From positions 1-22,709 of the forward strand of contig CAKTLD010000022.1 in NCBI GenBank assembly GCA_934572445.1: a stretch of DNA of 22,709 nt, in the 5' to 3' direction. Under the pieces are notes generated by a model that had not been told where the DNA came from, ran no database searches, and saw nothing but the letters and a program-made list of their open reading frames with translations. The translations under genes and the position numbers were made by a program. This DNA is from an uncultured Oscillospiraceae bacterium. GTDB lineage: Bacteria; Bacillota; Clostridia; Oscillospirales; Oscillospiraceae. This document shows, in pieces, positions 13,758 to 21,504 of this stretch (position 1 is its first letter; each line of letters starts with the position of its first letter).

Positions 13758-13791
13758 CATTTCAGCAAATCGGAATTTGCGGAGGCGCGTC

Positions 13792-14232
13792 ATGATCATA
13801 GCAGTGGACAAAACAAGTCTTTCAGAAGCGGCTACGGTACATTCTATATCTTGGAAAAAATCTCATTGCTCCTTTTGTTCTGCCAGCTTCATAGAGCAGC
13901 ACACACCAGAACGACAACGGGAGTATCTAGAAAGAAAAATGAATGTCGGCAGCAAGATTTTTATGCTTGTCGAGGAAATGCCAATAGGAATAGTCTCGGT
14001 TACTGACAGTTTAATTGAAGACCTTTATATCCTTCCTGACAAACAGAATATGGGGTATGGAACAAAACTTTTGCAATTTGCAGTAAGTCAATGCATAGGA
14101 ACTCCAACACTGTGGATTTTAGAAAATAACATAAATGCCGAGAGGCTTTATCTGCGAATGGGTTTTGAAAAAACAGGCAGAAAAAATACGATAAGCAATG
14201 GGCTTGATGAGATTGAGTTTGCATTGACATAA
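13792..14232 (+). CDS. GNAT-family N-acetyltransferase, AT-rich
   Basis: The 146-residue enzyme should move an acetyl group from acetyl-CoA to an amine. The acetyl-CoA motif is IEDLYILPDKQNMGYGTKLL (about 77-96), with the Q-x-x-G-x-G loop, followed by LWILENNINAERLYLRMGFEKTGRK, the usual C-terminal half. GGAGG at 13781-13785 supports ATG 13792. Its base composition and codon choice (many AAA, ATA, AAT) differ sharply from the GC-rich neighbours, which points to recent transfer of a single gene; no transposase or repeats are seen at its ends. The acceptor is unknown. Confidence 0.88.
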   Translation: MIIAVDKTSLSEAATVHSISWKKSHCSFCSASFIEQHTPERQREYLERKMNVGSKIFMLVEEMPIGIVSVTDSLIEDLYILPDKQNMGYGTKLLQFAVSQCIGTPTLWILENNINAERLYLRMGFEKTGRKNTISNGLDEIEFALT

Positions 14233-14269
14233 ATAGGTATTTGTCAGACTGCCGCGCACACGCTTTTTC

Positions 14270-14301
14270 ACCGACCGGTACAATGACCGGTCGGTCTTTT
14301 T
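14270..14301 (+). terminator. Terminator of the GNAT gene
   Basis: ACCGACCGGT (14270-14279) pairs with ACCGGTCGGT (14286-14295); the tail is CTTTTT. Confidence 0.88.
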
Positions 14302-14325
14302 GTGCACTTTTCTCTTTCCGCCCTC

Positions 14326-14353
14326 TTGACAATCAATATTGTTGTGATATGAT
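14326..14353 (+). promoter_or_regulatory. Promoter of the SPFH gene
   Basis: -35 TTGACA (14326-14331), 16-bp spacer, -10 TATGAT (14348-14353). Confidence 0.8.
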
Positions 14354-14382
14354 TTTGATATCAGATTTGGAGGTAACATCTC

Positions 14383-15396
14383 ATGGAAGAAAAAATCATC
14401 ACCGGTCACAAAAATGGCATGCTCGTGCTGCTGCTCGAGCTTGTTCTCTACATCGCCGCGGTCGTTTTTCTGATCGTCGGCATCAATGCGGGCTTTCTGC
14501 CCCTCGTCGTCCTCTGCGTCATCGTGCTTGCGCTCGGCTGGATCCCGCTGTGCGGCCTGCGCGTCCTAAAGCCGCAGGAGGCGCTCGTGCTCACGCTGTT
14601 CGGAAAGTACATTGGCACGCTCAAGGGCGAGGGCTTCTACTGCGTCAACCCCTTCTGCACGTCCTTCAACCCCGCCGCCAAGACGAAGCTCAACCAGTCC
14701 GGCGACGTGGATGGCGGCCACAAGGGCACGGACCTTCTCGCCGCCATGCAAGGCGCGTCCGCCTCGGTCGAAGTCGGCGGCAATAAGAAAATTTCTCTCA
14801 AGATCATGACGCTCAACAACGCCCGCCAGAAGATCAACGACTGCCTCGGCAACCCCGTGGAGATCGGTATTGCCGTGATGTGGCGCGTGACCGACACGGC
14901 CAAGGCCGTTTTCAACGTGGACAACTACAAGGAGTACCTGTCGCTCCAGTGCGACGCGGCGCTGCGCAATATCGTGCGCATCTACCCCTATGACGTTGCC
15001 CCCGGTATTGACACCACGGGCGACGGTCACGCCGACGAGGGCAGCCTGCGCGGGTCGAGCGAGGTCGTTGCCGCGCGCATCCGCGACGAGATCCAGTCCA
15101 AGGTCGCCGACGCGGGCCTTGAGATCATCGAAGCGCGCATCACCTATCTCGCCTACGCGCCCGAGATTGCGGCAGTCATGCTCCAGCGTCAGCAGGCCAG
15201 CGCCATCATCGACGCGCGCAAGATGATTGTCGACGGCGCGGTCGGCATGGTCGAGATGGCGCTCGACCGCCTTTCCGAAAACAAGACCGTCGAGCTCGAC
15301 GAGGAGCGCAAGGCCGCGATGGTCTCGAACCTGCTGGTGGTGCTCTGCGGCAACCGCGACGCGCAGCCCGTCGTCAACTCAGGCAGCCTGTATTAA
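14383..15396 (+). CDS. SPFH/band-7 domain membrane protein
   Basis: The 337-residue protein has two hydrophobic segments at the N-terminus (about 13-34 and 38-58), then an SPFH domain. Landmarks are [34 protein letters not shown], split around residues 58-92, the [23 protein letters not shown] core, [13 protein letters not shown], and [29 protein letters not shown], the coil that drives oligomers. Family members scaffold membrane microdomains and associate with proteases or other membrane proteins. GGAGG at 14369-14373 serves ATG 14383. The stop lies 12 bases before a small Arc-like gene, so the two are co-transcribed. Confidence 0.9.
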   Translation: MEEKIITGHKNGMLVLLLELVLYIAAVVFLIVGINAGFLPLVVLCVIVLALGWIPLCGLRVLKPQEALVLTLFGKYIGTLKGEGFYCVNPFCTSFNPAAKTKLNQSGDVDGGHKGTDLLAAMQGASASVEVGGNKKISLKIMTLNNARQKINDCLGNPVEIGIAVMWRVTDTAKAVFNVDNYKEYLSLQCDAALRNIVRIYPYDVAPGIDTTGDGHADEGSLRGSSEVVAARIRDEIQSKVADAGLEIIEARITYLAYAPEIAAVMLQRQQASAIIDARKMIVDGAVGMVEMALDRLSENKTVELDEERKAAMVSNLLVVLCGNRDAQPVVNSGSLY

Positions 15397-15408
15397 AAAG
15401 AGGGCCTT

Positions 15409-15612
15409 ATGAACGACAACGCCAAAAAGCAGGTCCCCCTGCGCCTGTCCCCCAAGCTCTACGCCGCCATCGCCGCCTGGGCCGAGGACGACTTCCGCTC
15501 GGTCAACGGACAGATCGAGTACCTGCTCAGCGAGTGCGTGCGCCAGAGAAAGAAAAACGGCAAATACGTCGGCGATGAAATCGACGTACCGCCTGAGCTG
15601 GACATTTCATAA
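15409..15612 (+). CDS. Small Arc-like ribbon-helix-helix protein
   Basis: The 67-residue protein contains KKQVPLRLSPKLYAAIAAWAEDD (split at residues 6-28), the beta strand and first helix of an Arc-type ribbon-helix-helix fold, then SVNGQIEYLLSECVRQR as second helix, and a short acidic tail. AGAGGG at 15399-15404 serves ATG 15409. It follows the SPFH gene at 12 bases and ends the operon. Arc-like proteins usually bind DNA as dimers; whether this one regulates the SPFH promoter or serves as an adaptor is unknown. No toxin gene is adjacent. Confidence 0.8.
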   Translation: MNDNAKKQVPLRLSPKLYAAIAAWAEDDFRSVNGQIEYLLSECVRQRKKNGKYVGDEIDVPPELDIS

Positions 15613-15623
15613 ACAAGACCGTT

Positions 15624-15666
15624 AAGAACGCGGAAAGGAGGCGCTCCTTTCCGCGTTCTTTTCTTC
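15624..15666 (+). terminator. Terminator of the SPFH operon
   Basis: A perfect 17-bp stem (15624-15640 with 15644-15660, starting AAGAACGCGG) with a GCG loop is followed by TTCTTC. It is symmetric enough to work in both directions. Confidence 0.88.
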
Positions 15667-15704
15667 ATTCCAATTTGTTATGACCATTTGTTCAAACTTT
15701 ATTG

Positions 15705-15733
15705 ATGACTTTTTCTTCCTTCTGTGGCATAAT
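15705..15733 (+). promoter_or_regulatory. Promoter of the rhomboid-like operon
   Basis: -35 ATGACT (15705-15710), 17-bp spacer, -10 CATAAT (15728-15733). Confidence 0.55.
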
Positions 15734-15774
15734 GAATTAGTAATAGAACAAATCAGCAAAGCGAGGTATTCCCT

Positions 15775-16653
15775 TTGAATAAACTCAACCGTGCGATCGA
15801 CCGCTTCTGTATTCTGCATCCAAACTTCGGCATCCCCAACCTGATGCTTTACGTCGTCATCGGCAATGTGGTGCTGGGGCTGCTGTCCGGATTTTCCAAC
15901 GGCAACTTTTTAGGCTTTTTCGCTTACACGCTTGACGGACTGCTCCACGGGCAGGTCTGGCGGCTCATCACCTTCGTCCTCATTCCTGAGAGCACAAGCC
16001 CGCTCTATCTGCTCATCACCTGCTATTTCTATTACTGGATCGGCTCGACGCTCGAACGTCAGTGGGGCACCGCCAAGTTTACGACGTATTATCTGAGCGG
16101 CATGCTGCTCACCGTCCTCGGCGCCAGCATTGTCAGCCTCATCACGGGCTACAGCATCCCCGTCTACGGCGCAAATTATGTCAACTTCGCCATGTTCATG
16201 GCCTTTGCCCTGCTCTACCCCGATACGCAGGTGCTCTTCATGTTCATCATTCCCATCCGTATGAAGTGGCTCGCGTATATCGACGTGTTCTACTTCTTCT
16301 TCGATATTGCCCGCTATATTGCCGCCGGTCGGTGGTACTACTCCATCATGCCCATCGTGGCGCTTTTGAACTTTGTCATCTTTTTCTGGCCCGAGCTGTG
16401 CCGTTTCTTCAAGCTGGAGCACCGCCAGAGCAAGCAGGCCACGCACTTTCATAACACGGTGCGCTCCCAGCAGCGGCAGGAGCAGTACCAGCAGCAGACG
16501 CAGGGCTTCCGCCACAAGTGCGCGGTCTGCGGCCGCACCGATGTGACGAATCCGGAGCTGCAGTTCCGCTATTGCAGCAAATGCGCAGGCTACCACTGCT
16601 TCTGCTCCGATCACATTTTTAACCATGTCCATTTCACGGACGAGCAGCCATAA
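15775..16653 (+). CDS. Rhomboid-like membrane protein lacking the catalytic serine, with zinc-ribbon tail
   Basis: The 292-residue protein has about six membrane segments (residues 25-205) in rhomboid order. The loop motif HGQVWRLITF (58-67, with W62-R63) and GSTLERQWGTAKF are typical. Where active rhomboids carry G-x-S-G, this one reads GANYVNFAMFMAFALLYP (132-149), so the nucleophile is missing and it should be a pseudoprotease. A Gln-rich linker (about 218-245) leads to a C-terminal zinc-ribbon-like module: C249-x2-C252, C267-x2-C270, and nearby C275, C277, H280, H284. The start is TTG 15775 with GAGGT 13 bases upstream; no in-frame ATG precedes the conserved part. It probably binds and retains membrane or damaged proteins rather than cutting them; this is inferred. 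Confidence 0.82.
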   Translation: MNKLNRAIDRFCILHPNFGIPNLMLYVVIGNVVLGLLSGFSNGNFLGFFAYTLDGLLHGQVWRLITFVLIPESTSPLYLLITCYFYYWIGSTLERQWGTAKFTTYYLSGMLLTVLGASIVSLITGYSIPVYGANYVNFAMFMAFALLYPDTQVLFMFIIPIRMKWLAYIDVFYFFFDIARYIAAGRWYYSIMPIVALLNFVIFFWPELCRFFKLEHRQSKQATHFHNTVRSQQRQEQYQQQTQGFRHKCAVCGRTDVTNPELQFRYCSKCAGYHCFCSDHIFNHVHFTDEQP

Positions 16654-16671
16654 GCAAAGGGAGGCATTTTC

Positions 16672-17235
16672 ATGGCATACACCAGAGAACAGGCGTGGGA
16701 GCTGCTCACGCAGTACAACAAGGGCGAGTTCCACTTGAAGCACGCAAATATCGTGGCCGACGTGATGCGCTGGTACGCGCAGCAGCTCGGCTACGGCGAC
16801 GAGGCAGATTTCTGGGAGACAGTCGGGCTCCTGCATGACCTCGACTTTGAGATGTACCCTGATGAACACTGCATCAAGTCCCAGCAGATCATGCGCGAGG
16901 CCGGTCTCGACGAGCGCCTGATCCGCGCCACCGCCAGCCATGGCTACGGCCTGCACTTCGATGGCCTGCCCGAACCGCAGCACGAGATGGAAAAGGTCCT
17001 CTTCGCCACCGATGAGCTCACGGGCCTCATCGGCGCGGTCGCACTCATGCGCCCGAGCAAGAGCGTCAGCGATCTTGAGGTCAAGTCCGTCAAGAAAAAG
17101 TACAAGGACAAGAAGTTTGCCGCCGGCTGCTCGCGCGAGGTCATCGAGCGCGGCGCCGAAATGCTCGGATGGGATCTTGACAAGCTGATCGAACAGACGA
17201 TTCTGGCTATGCGTGCAAGCAGTCATGTGGAATAA
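16672..17235 (+). CDS. HD-domain phosphohydrolase-like protein
   Basis: The 187-residue protein has the HD metal site: HLKHANIVADVM (H21, H24), LLHDLDFEMYPDEH with the H55-D56 doublet, and ASHGYG with H90. HD proteins of this size hydrolyse nucleotides or phosphate esters; the substrate is not apparent. GGGAGGC 10 bases upstream fixes ATG 16672. It starts 18 bases after the rhomboid-like gene, and a TIM-barrel gene follows at 57 bases, so the three probably form an operon. Confidence 0.85.
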   Translation: MAYTREQAWELLTQYNKGEFHLKHANIVADVMRWYAQQLGYGDEADFWETVGLLHDLDFEMYPDEHCIKSQQIMREAGLDERLIRATASHGYGLHFDGLPEPQHEMEKVLFATDELTGLIGAVALMRPSKSVSDLEVKSVKKKYKDKKFAAGCSREVIERGAEMLGWDLDKLIEQTILAMRASSHVE

Positions 17236-17292
17236 ACCGCGTACATAGACTATTAGCGGTCCTCCATTGCCTGCAGAAAGGAAGGTGCTTTT

Positions 17293-17973
17293 ATGAGCGA
17301 TTTTACCCCGACGCCCACTCCCAGCTACAGCGGAAAACTCCGTAACCACATGCTGCTGGTGCCTGAGTGCATCAATGAGTGCAGCGGTATTCGTATCTTC
17401 GGACGGACCATCAAGTCCTTCGTTTTCTCCACCGACGTCGCTACCATCGCAAGCTGCAATGCCGACGCGGTGATCGCCGTTTATCCCTTTACCCCGCAGC
17501 CACGCATCGTGCGCGCTATCATCAGCGTGGCGGATATGCCGGTGCTCTGCGGCGTCGGCGGCGGCTTCACCTCCGGCGCACGCTCGGTCGCCCAGGCGAT
17601 GGAGGCAGAGCACTGCGGCGCCTACGGCGTCGTGCTCAACGCACCCGTTTCGGCTGACATTCTGCGCGATATCAAGTCGCACATCGACATTCCGGTCGTG
17701 GCGACCATCGTTTCTGCCACGCAGGACACCGAGGCGCGTATCGCCGCAGGCGTCGATATCCTGAACGTCTCCGCCGCGGCGGAAACACCGCAGCTCGTCG
17801 CCGCGCTCCGCGCGCGCCATCCCGAGATCCCCATCATTGCCACCGGCGGCCCGAAGGATGAAACGATCCGCAAGACTATCGCCGCGGGCGCGAACGCCAT
17901 CACCTACACCCCGCCCGACAACGGCGTTCTGCTGGCCGATATCATGACCGCACACCGCGAGCGCTATCGGTAA
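17293..17973 (+). CDS. TIM-barrel protein, annotated in relatives as a hydrolase
   Basis: The 226-residue protein alternates strands and helices in the manner of a TIM barrel: AVIAVYPF, MPVLCGVGGGFTSG, AYGVVLNAPVS, IPVVATIVSATQD, VDILNVSAAAETP, IPIIATGGPKDETIRKTIAAGANAITYTPP. The late GG motif and the TPP end resemble phosphate-binding barrels. I know similar Clostridia proteins only under the loose name hydrolase; the reaction is unknown. AAAGGAAGG at 17277-17285 supports ATG 17293. A terminator follows directly. Confidence 0.78.
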   Translation: MSDFTPTPTPSYSGKLRNHMLLVPECINECSGIRIFGRTIKSFVFSTDVATIASCNADAVIAVYPFTPQPRIVRAIISVADMPVLCGVGGGFTSGARSVAQAMEAEHCGAYGVVLNAPVSADILRDIKSHIDIPVVATIVSATQDTEARIAAGVDILNVSAAAETPQLVAALRARHPEIPIIATGGPKDETIRKTIAAGANAITYTPPDNGVLLADIMTAHRERYR

Positions 17974-17982
17974 ACGACATAA

Positions 17983-18016
17983 AAAATGCTGGCTCATAAG
18001 AGCCAGCATTTTCTTT
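17983..18016. terminator. Bidirectional terminator
   Basis: AAAATGCTGGCTC (17983-17995) pairs perfectly with GAGCCAGCATTTT (18000-18012) around ATAA; T-rich tails exist on both strands. It lies between two convergent genes. Confidence 0.92.
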
Positions 18017-18021
18017 TGCCT

Positions 18022-18624
18022 TCACGCTTTCCTGTTCGACACGAACTGGTAGCTGCCTTTGCTCCCCTTCAGCGTGACGATCCCCTTCTCGCCGCTCTCC
18101 TGCTCATAGGTGAGCGCGATGGTCCCGTCCTCGTTCTGCTCGAGTGAGATAACCGCGCAGCGCCGGAAATTTGTATCGCCGTAAAGCAGATAATAGGCGT
18201 CGTACTCCTTGAGATAGATGAACTGGTCAAGGTTCTTTTTGTTCGTCGCGTCCAGCGGCACGCCCGCATACTCCTGCAAAAAGGCATCCATCCATACCGC
18301 CGAGTCCCTGATCACATCGACCTCAGCCGCCCACGGGCAAATTTCGACCAGCGCCGCAATCTCTTCGTCTGTGACCGCTTTCCGCTCTCCCGTACCGTTG
18401 TAGAAAAGCTCATAGAGGTCGATGTCCGCGGCGGTGTCGTAATAGCTGCTGAGCAGCATATTCGTCATGCACACGCCGCTGCCTACGTTGAAATACTCCG
18501 TGTTGAACCATTTGACGTCCACCGCAGGCGCCTCATCGTCCGGCGGCGGTGCATCATCCGCAAGCTTTGCGCCGCAGGCGGCCAGCGTGCAGCACAGCGT
18601 AAAAAGCAGCAGAAAAATTTTCAC
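18022..18624 (-). CDS. Lipoprotein of unknown function, start region possibly damaged
   Basis: The 200-residue form starts at GTG 18624 and begins with a signal peptide, MKIFLLLFTLCCTLAAC, whose LAAC lipobox predicts lipidation at Cys 17. A Pro/Asp linker follows (about 24-35). The rest is an acidic soluble domain I do not recognise. GTG 18624 has a poor ribosome site: GGAGG (18649-18645) is 20 bases away. Further upstream, ATG 18705 in the same frame has an excellent site (AGGGAGGAGA) but runs into TAA at codon 3; without that stop it would read into this gene through a basic N-terminus. So the gene may have lost its normal start or use re-initiation. It follows the DUF3298 lipoprotein on the same strand. 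Confidence 0.75.
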   Translation of the reverse strand: MKIFLLLFTLCCTLAACGAKLADDAPPPDDEAPAVDVKWFNTEYFNVGSGVCMTNMLLSSYYDTAADIDLYELFYNGTGERKAVTDEEIAALVEICPWAAEVDVIRDSAVWMDAFLQEYAGVPLDATNKKNLDQFIYLKEYDAYYLLYGDTNFRRCAVISLEQNEDGTIALTYEQESGEKGIVTLKGSKGSYQFVSNRKA

Positions 18625-18696
18625 TCTCTTTATTTCTCTCTTATCCTCCGTAAAAGTGGTCTTATCGTGATCGCTTCTGCGGCGCTGCCGTGCTTT

Positions 18697-18705
18697 TTAC
18701 GCCAT
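18697..18705 (-). CDS. Met-Ala-stop mini-ORF with strong ribosome site
   Basis: ATG GCG TAA (18705-18697) follows AGGGAGGAGA with a 5-base spacer, 28 bases after the stop of the DUF3298 lipoprotein. It is in frame with the downstream lipoprotein start at 18624. It may be the original start interrupted by a stop mutation, or a two-codon leader that influences re-initiation. Confidence 0.4.
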   Translation of the reverse strand: MA

Positions 18706-18733
18706 GGGACTCTCCTCCCTCTCTTTTCTCCTC

Positions 18734-20101
18734 TCAGTACGGATACGGGAACGCGGAGAACACTGCGTGGCCGTCGACAAGGGTAAAGGGATATTCATAG
18801 GCTTCCGTCTTGCCGGTGTCTGTCCACGTCTGCGCGGTGTCGTCCCACGCAAGCAGCGCGACCGTCTGTGTCAGCACGCCGCTGTCACCCTCGATCACAA
18901 CACTGCATGTATATCCGCCCAGACTCTCGTTGCCGCCGCGGCCCGCAGACAGAGCGTACAGCCTGCCGTCAATATCACGGTAACGCTGCTCAGTGCTGCC
19001 CAGCCACTCGTCGGCAAGCTCCGGCGTGACATACCGACACAGCAGCGCACGAAGATCTGCCATCGTCTCTACGCCGTTGATGTCCGTCAGGTAATAAAGA
19101 AATTCGTCCGCTTTGGCCGTCACACTGTAATCCATCGGCGGCTCGTTCATGTAAAACCACGACCACAGCGTCGCCGCCGCGTCAAAATCCGCCAGAACGA
19201 GCTGCTCCTGCGAAACATCCAGAATCTCCTTTGCGTGCTCGCCAAGCGCATTGTAAAAAGCACTGTACGGCACCTCGAATTCCTGCGATCCCGCCGCATA
19301 CGGCGCAATGATGTAGATGTCAAAAACCACCGTCATTCCGGAGGGCGTGAAATAGAACGATGCAAACGACGGAAAATCGGACAGATAGGAACCGTAATCG
19401 TCAAAGTATCCCTCATTCAGGCTCTTCTCATAGATCTGACGGTTCATCTCAAAGCAGATCAGCTGCTGCACAGAGAGGCCGTTCAGGTCCCCCGCCTCCG
19501 AGGACAGCGCGTCGATGGTCAGAAATTCTCCCTTCGTCAGGTCAAAGTTCCACGCGCGGCTGTATCCATTGGGATGCACGCCGCCATAATAGCTGTCGCC
19601 CTGAGCCGCAATGCTCAAAAGCCCGCCGTCCGCCTGACAGATCGTCTTGACGGCGATCTGATTCGACCAGTAGCCGCCCATCGCAAAAACCGCTGTTTCG
19701 TCTGCCAGGTAAAGTTTTTTTGCCTCCGCGGCCATCTGTTCCGCTTCCGACCGAAGCCCCGCGAGCACATTATCCATCTCATTGTTGAACATGCTCTGCA
19801 CCGTGACCTGAGCGGCGACAGCATCGTTGGGCGCCGCGTTCGATGTCACGTTCTCCGCCGCCGCATAGAGCGTGCCGTCCTCCGTACGCAGCTCGAGCCG
19901 CGGCAGCTCATAACACTCGGAGAGCAGCAATGTGCCATCGTCGGCCTTATATTCGTTTTCATAAACGCTCTTTGTCACTTCAAAATGCAGCAAGTTTCCC
20001 ACCGGATCGTTGTCCTCCGGCCTGCCGGACGCTCCTGCGCCGCAGGCGGCGAGGCCCAGCAGCATAACCGCGGCAAGCAGCAGTGCCATCCATTTTTTCA
20101 T
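18734..20101 (-). CDS. DUF3298-domain (RsiV-like) lipoprotein
   Basis: The 455-residue protein has a lipoprotein signal, MKKWMALLLAAVMLLGLAAC in its first 20 residues, with the lipidated Cys at 20. A DUF4163-like region (about 35-160) precedes a DUF3298 domain: GGVHPNGYSRAWNFDLTKGE near 195, a long helical part, then YIIAPYAAGSQEFEVPYSAF near 275. This pair of domains is found in RsiV, which binds lysozyme, and in many exported Firmicutes proteins. A further 170 residues at the C-terminus are unassigned. AAAGGAG (20115-20109) supports ATG 20101. It starts 33 bases after tmcAL and is probably co-transcribed with it. Confidence 0.85.
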   Translation of the reverse strand: MKKWMALLLAAVMLLGLAACGAGASGRPEDNDPVGNLLHFEVTKSVYENEYKADDGTLLLSECYELPRLELRTEDGTLYAAAENVTSNAAPNDAVAAQVTVQSMFNNEMDNVLAGLRSEAEQMAAEAKKLYLADETAVFAMGGYWSNQIAVKTICQADGGLLSIAAQGDSYYGGVHPNGYSRAWNFDLTKGEFLTIDALSSEAGDLNGLSVQQLICFEMNRQIYEKSLNEGYFDDYGSYLSDFPSFASFYFTPSGMTVVFDIYIIAPYAAGSQEFEVPYSAFYNALGEHAKEILDVSQEQLVLADFDAAATLWSWFYMNEPPMDYSVTAKADEFLYYLTDINGVETMADLRALLCRYVTPELADEWLGSTEQRYRDIDGRLYALSAGRGGNESLGGYTCSVVIEGDSGVLTQTVALLAWDDTAQTWTDTGKTEAYEYPFTLVDGHAVFSAFPYPY

Positions 20102-20134
20102 CGTTGTTCTCCTTTCAGGGGAAGGCGACCGCAC

Positions 20135-21331
20135 TCACACGATCACCGGTCCGCTCGTCCATGCGCTGCCGCCCGATGCGGCGGTCAGATCCGGATAGGC
20201 GAGCACATATTGATCCTCCGCGCGCGCCGTCAGGCTGAAGAGCCTCTGCGCCTGTTCTCCCAGCGCACGCACGTCGGCGCTCTTGATCAGCACCGGCGCG
20301 TGCGCCGTCCGCTTCATCCGCTTCAATACCGCGCGCCCGCGCTCATTGAATGACAACACCCGCAAATACGGCATCCGCCGCGGCATATCCGCCGCCGTTA
20401 CGCCAAGATAGGCCGCCAGCAGCATCCGCCGCAGCCGCGCGTAAGCGTACCGCTTCGTCTTTACCGCGCCGAGCAGCGCGTCGATAGACGGTGCGGTATG
20501 CGCCGCCTCGGCAAAGCGGCGGTACAGCCCCTCGTTGCCGCTGTCATAGAGGGCAAAGTCCTCTTCCCCCATCGCACGAAGTCTGGCAAGGATCGCACGC
20601 TCAACATTCTTCATCATGACCGGCGCGCGGCCCGCCTTTTTTTCTCTCTCGTAGATAACCGCGCTCTCTTCCGTCATGTAAGCGGAAGCATCCTCTCCGC
20701 GCACGAGCAGCGCACGAATATAGCTTGCCGAGGCATAGCCCTCCGCCGCGCCTTCGTCGTGGCCGACGGCCCTGCGTGGGAGCGCCAGCGGCGCGATGGA
20801 GCTGCCGCTTTCAATGAGCGCCTTACAGTACTCCACGCCAAGGATATCGTTCGGACAGGCCAGCACATCCGCGTCATCGCCGATGAGCGCCCTTGCGGCG
20901 CTCTCCCGCGCCGCAGCAAAGGATAAGCCCTTTGCAAGTTCTCCGCGCAGCACGGCAGGAAAATCCTCGCGCAGCAGCGCTTCGGCCGCGTGCCGCAGGC
21001 TTGCCGCATCGCCGCACTCACTGCCGAATACCAGCGTGTCGACCAATCCCGTCGCCGCGAGCGTCATAACGCCGCCGCGGGCAAAGCCCTCTGCCGACGA
21101 GATCGCCCACGGCAGCGGCAGCTCAAGCACCAGGTCCGCGCCGCCGCGCACGGCAGCCTCTGCCCGCGCATAAGCGCGCACAGCGGCAAAGTCGCCCCGC
21201 TGGACAAAGCTGCCGCTCATGGCGCACACGACTGCCGTCTCCGCGCCGAGCAGGCGGCGCGCCTCGGCGATCTGCCAGGCATGACCGCGATGGAAGGGGT
21301 TATATTCACATATTATACCAGCAGTTTTCAT
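20135..21331 (-). CDS. tmcAL: tRNA(Met) cytidine acetate ligase
   Basis: The 398-residue enzyme (formerly YlbM) activates acetate with ATP and makes N4-acetylcytidine at the wobble base of elongator tRNA-Met. The nucleotidyltransferase signature opens the protein: GIICEYNPFHRGH (5-17, with H14-x-x-H17), then CAMSGSFVQRGD and DLVLELP. Length and order fit the family. AGAGGA lies 5 bases before ATG 21331; the in-frame TTG at 21334 would be too close to it. It is divergent from ackA: this enzyme consumes acetate and acetate kinase handles the same pool, but the pairing may only reflect conserved gene order. Confidence 0.93.
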   Translation of the reverse strand: MKTAGIICEYNPFHRGHAWQIAEARRLLGAETAVVCAMSGSFVQRGDFAAVRAYARAEAAVRGGADLVLELPLPWAISSAEGFARGGVMTLAATGLVDTLVFGSECGDAASLRHAAEALLREDFPAVLRGELAKGLSFAAARESAARALIGDDADVLACPNDILGVEYCKALIESGSSIAPLALPRRAVGHDEGAAEGYASASYIRALLVRGEDASAYMTEESAVIYEREKKAGRAPVMMKNVERAILARLRAMGEEDFALYDSGNEGLYRRFAEAAHTAPSIDALLGAVKTKRYAYARLRRMLLAAYLGVTAADMPRRMPYLRVLSFNERGRAVLKRMKRTAHAPVLIKSADVRALGEQAQRLFSLTARAEDQYVLAYPDLTAASGGSAWTSGPVIV

Positions 21332-21381
21332 CAAAGTCCTCTCAAAGCGGTTACAAAAGAGTTACGTTTTGTTAAATTTAC

Positions 21382-21409
21382 TTGTGTTTGGAAAAAAATT
21401 TGCTATAAT
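21382..21409 (+). promoter_or_regulatory. Extended -10 promoter of ackA
   Basis: -10 TATAAT (21404-21409) preceded by TG at 21401-21402 (extended -10), with -35 TTGTGT (21382-21387) at a 16-bp spacer. The mRNA leader before ackA is about 90 bases. Confidence 0.82.
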
Positions 21410-21504
21410 AGACGCTGTATTAAATTCTGCAAACCGATCGTTTTTCATATTCTATCGGAAATTCGGGCGCAATGCAAGCCGCCCTTGGAAAAAGGAGTTT
21501 ACTT

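Noticed and set aside
15910..18009. 699-residue minus-strand frame
   Set aside because: It runs antisense across three recognisable plus-strand genes and their intergenic gaps, has no ribosome site, and shows no known motifs.
18704..20353. 549-residue plus-strand frame
   Set aside because: It is antisense to the DUF3298 lipoprotein and the tmcAL end, both with clear start sites and motifs.
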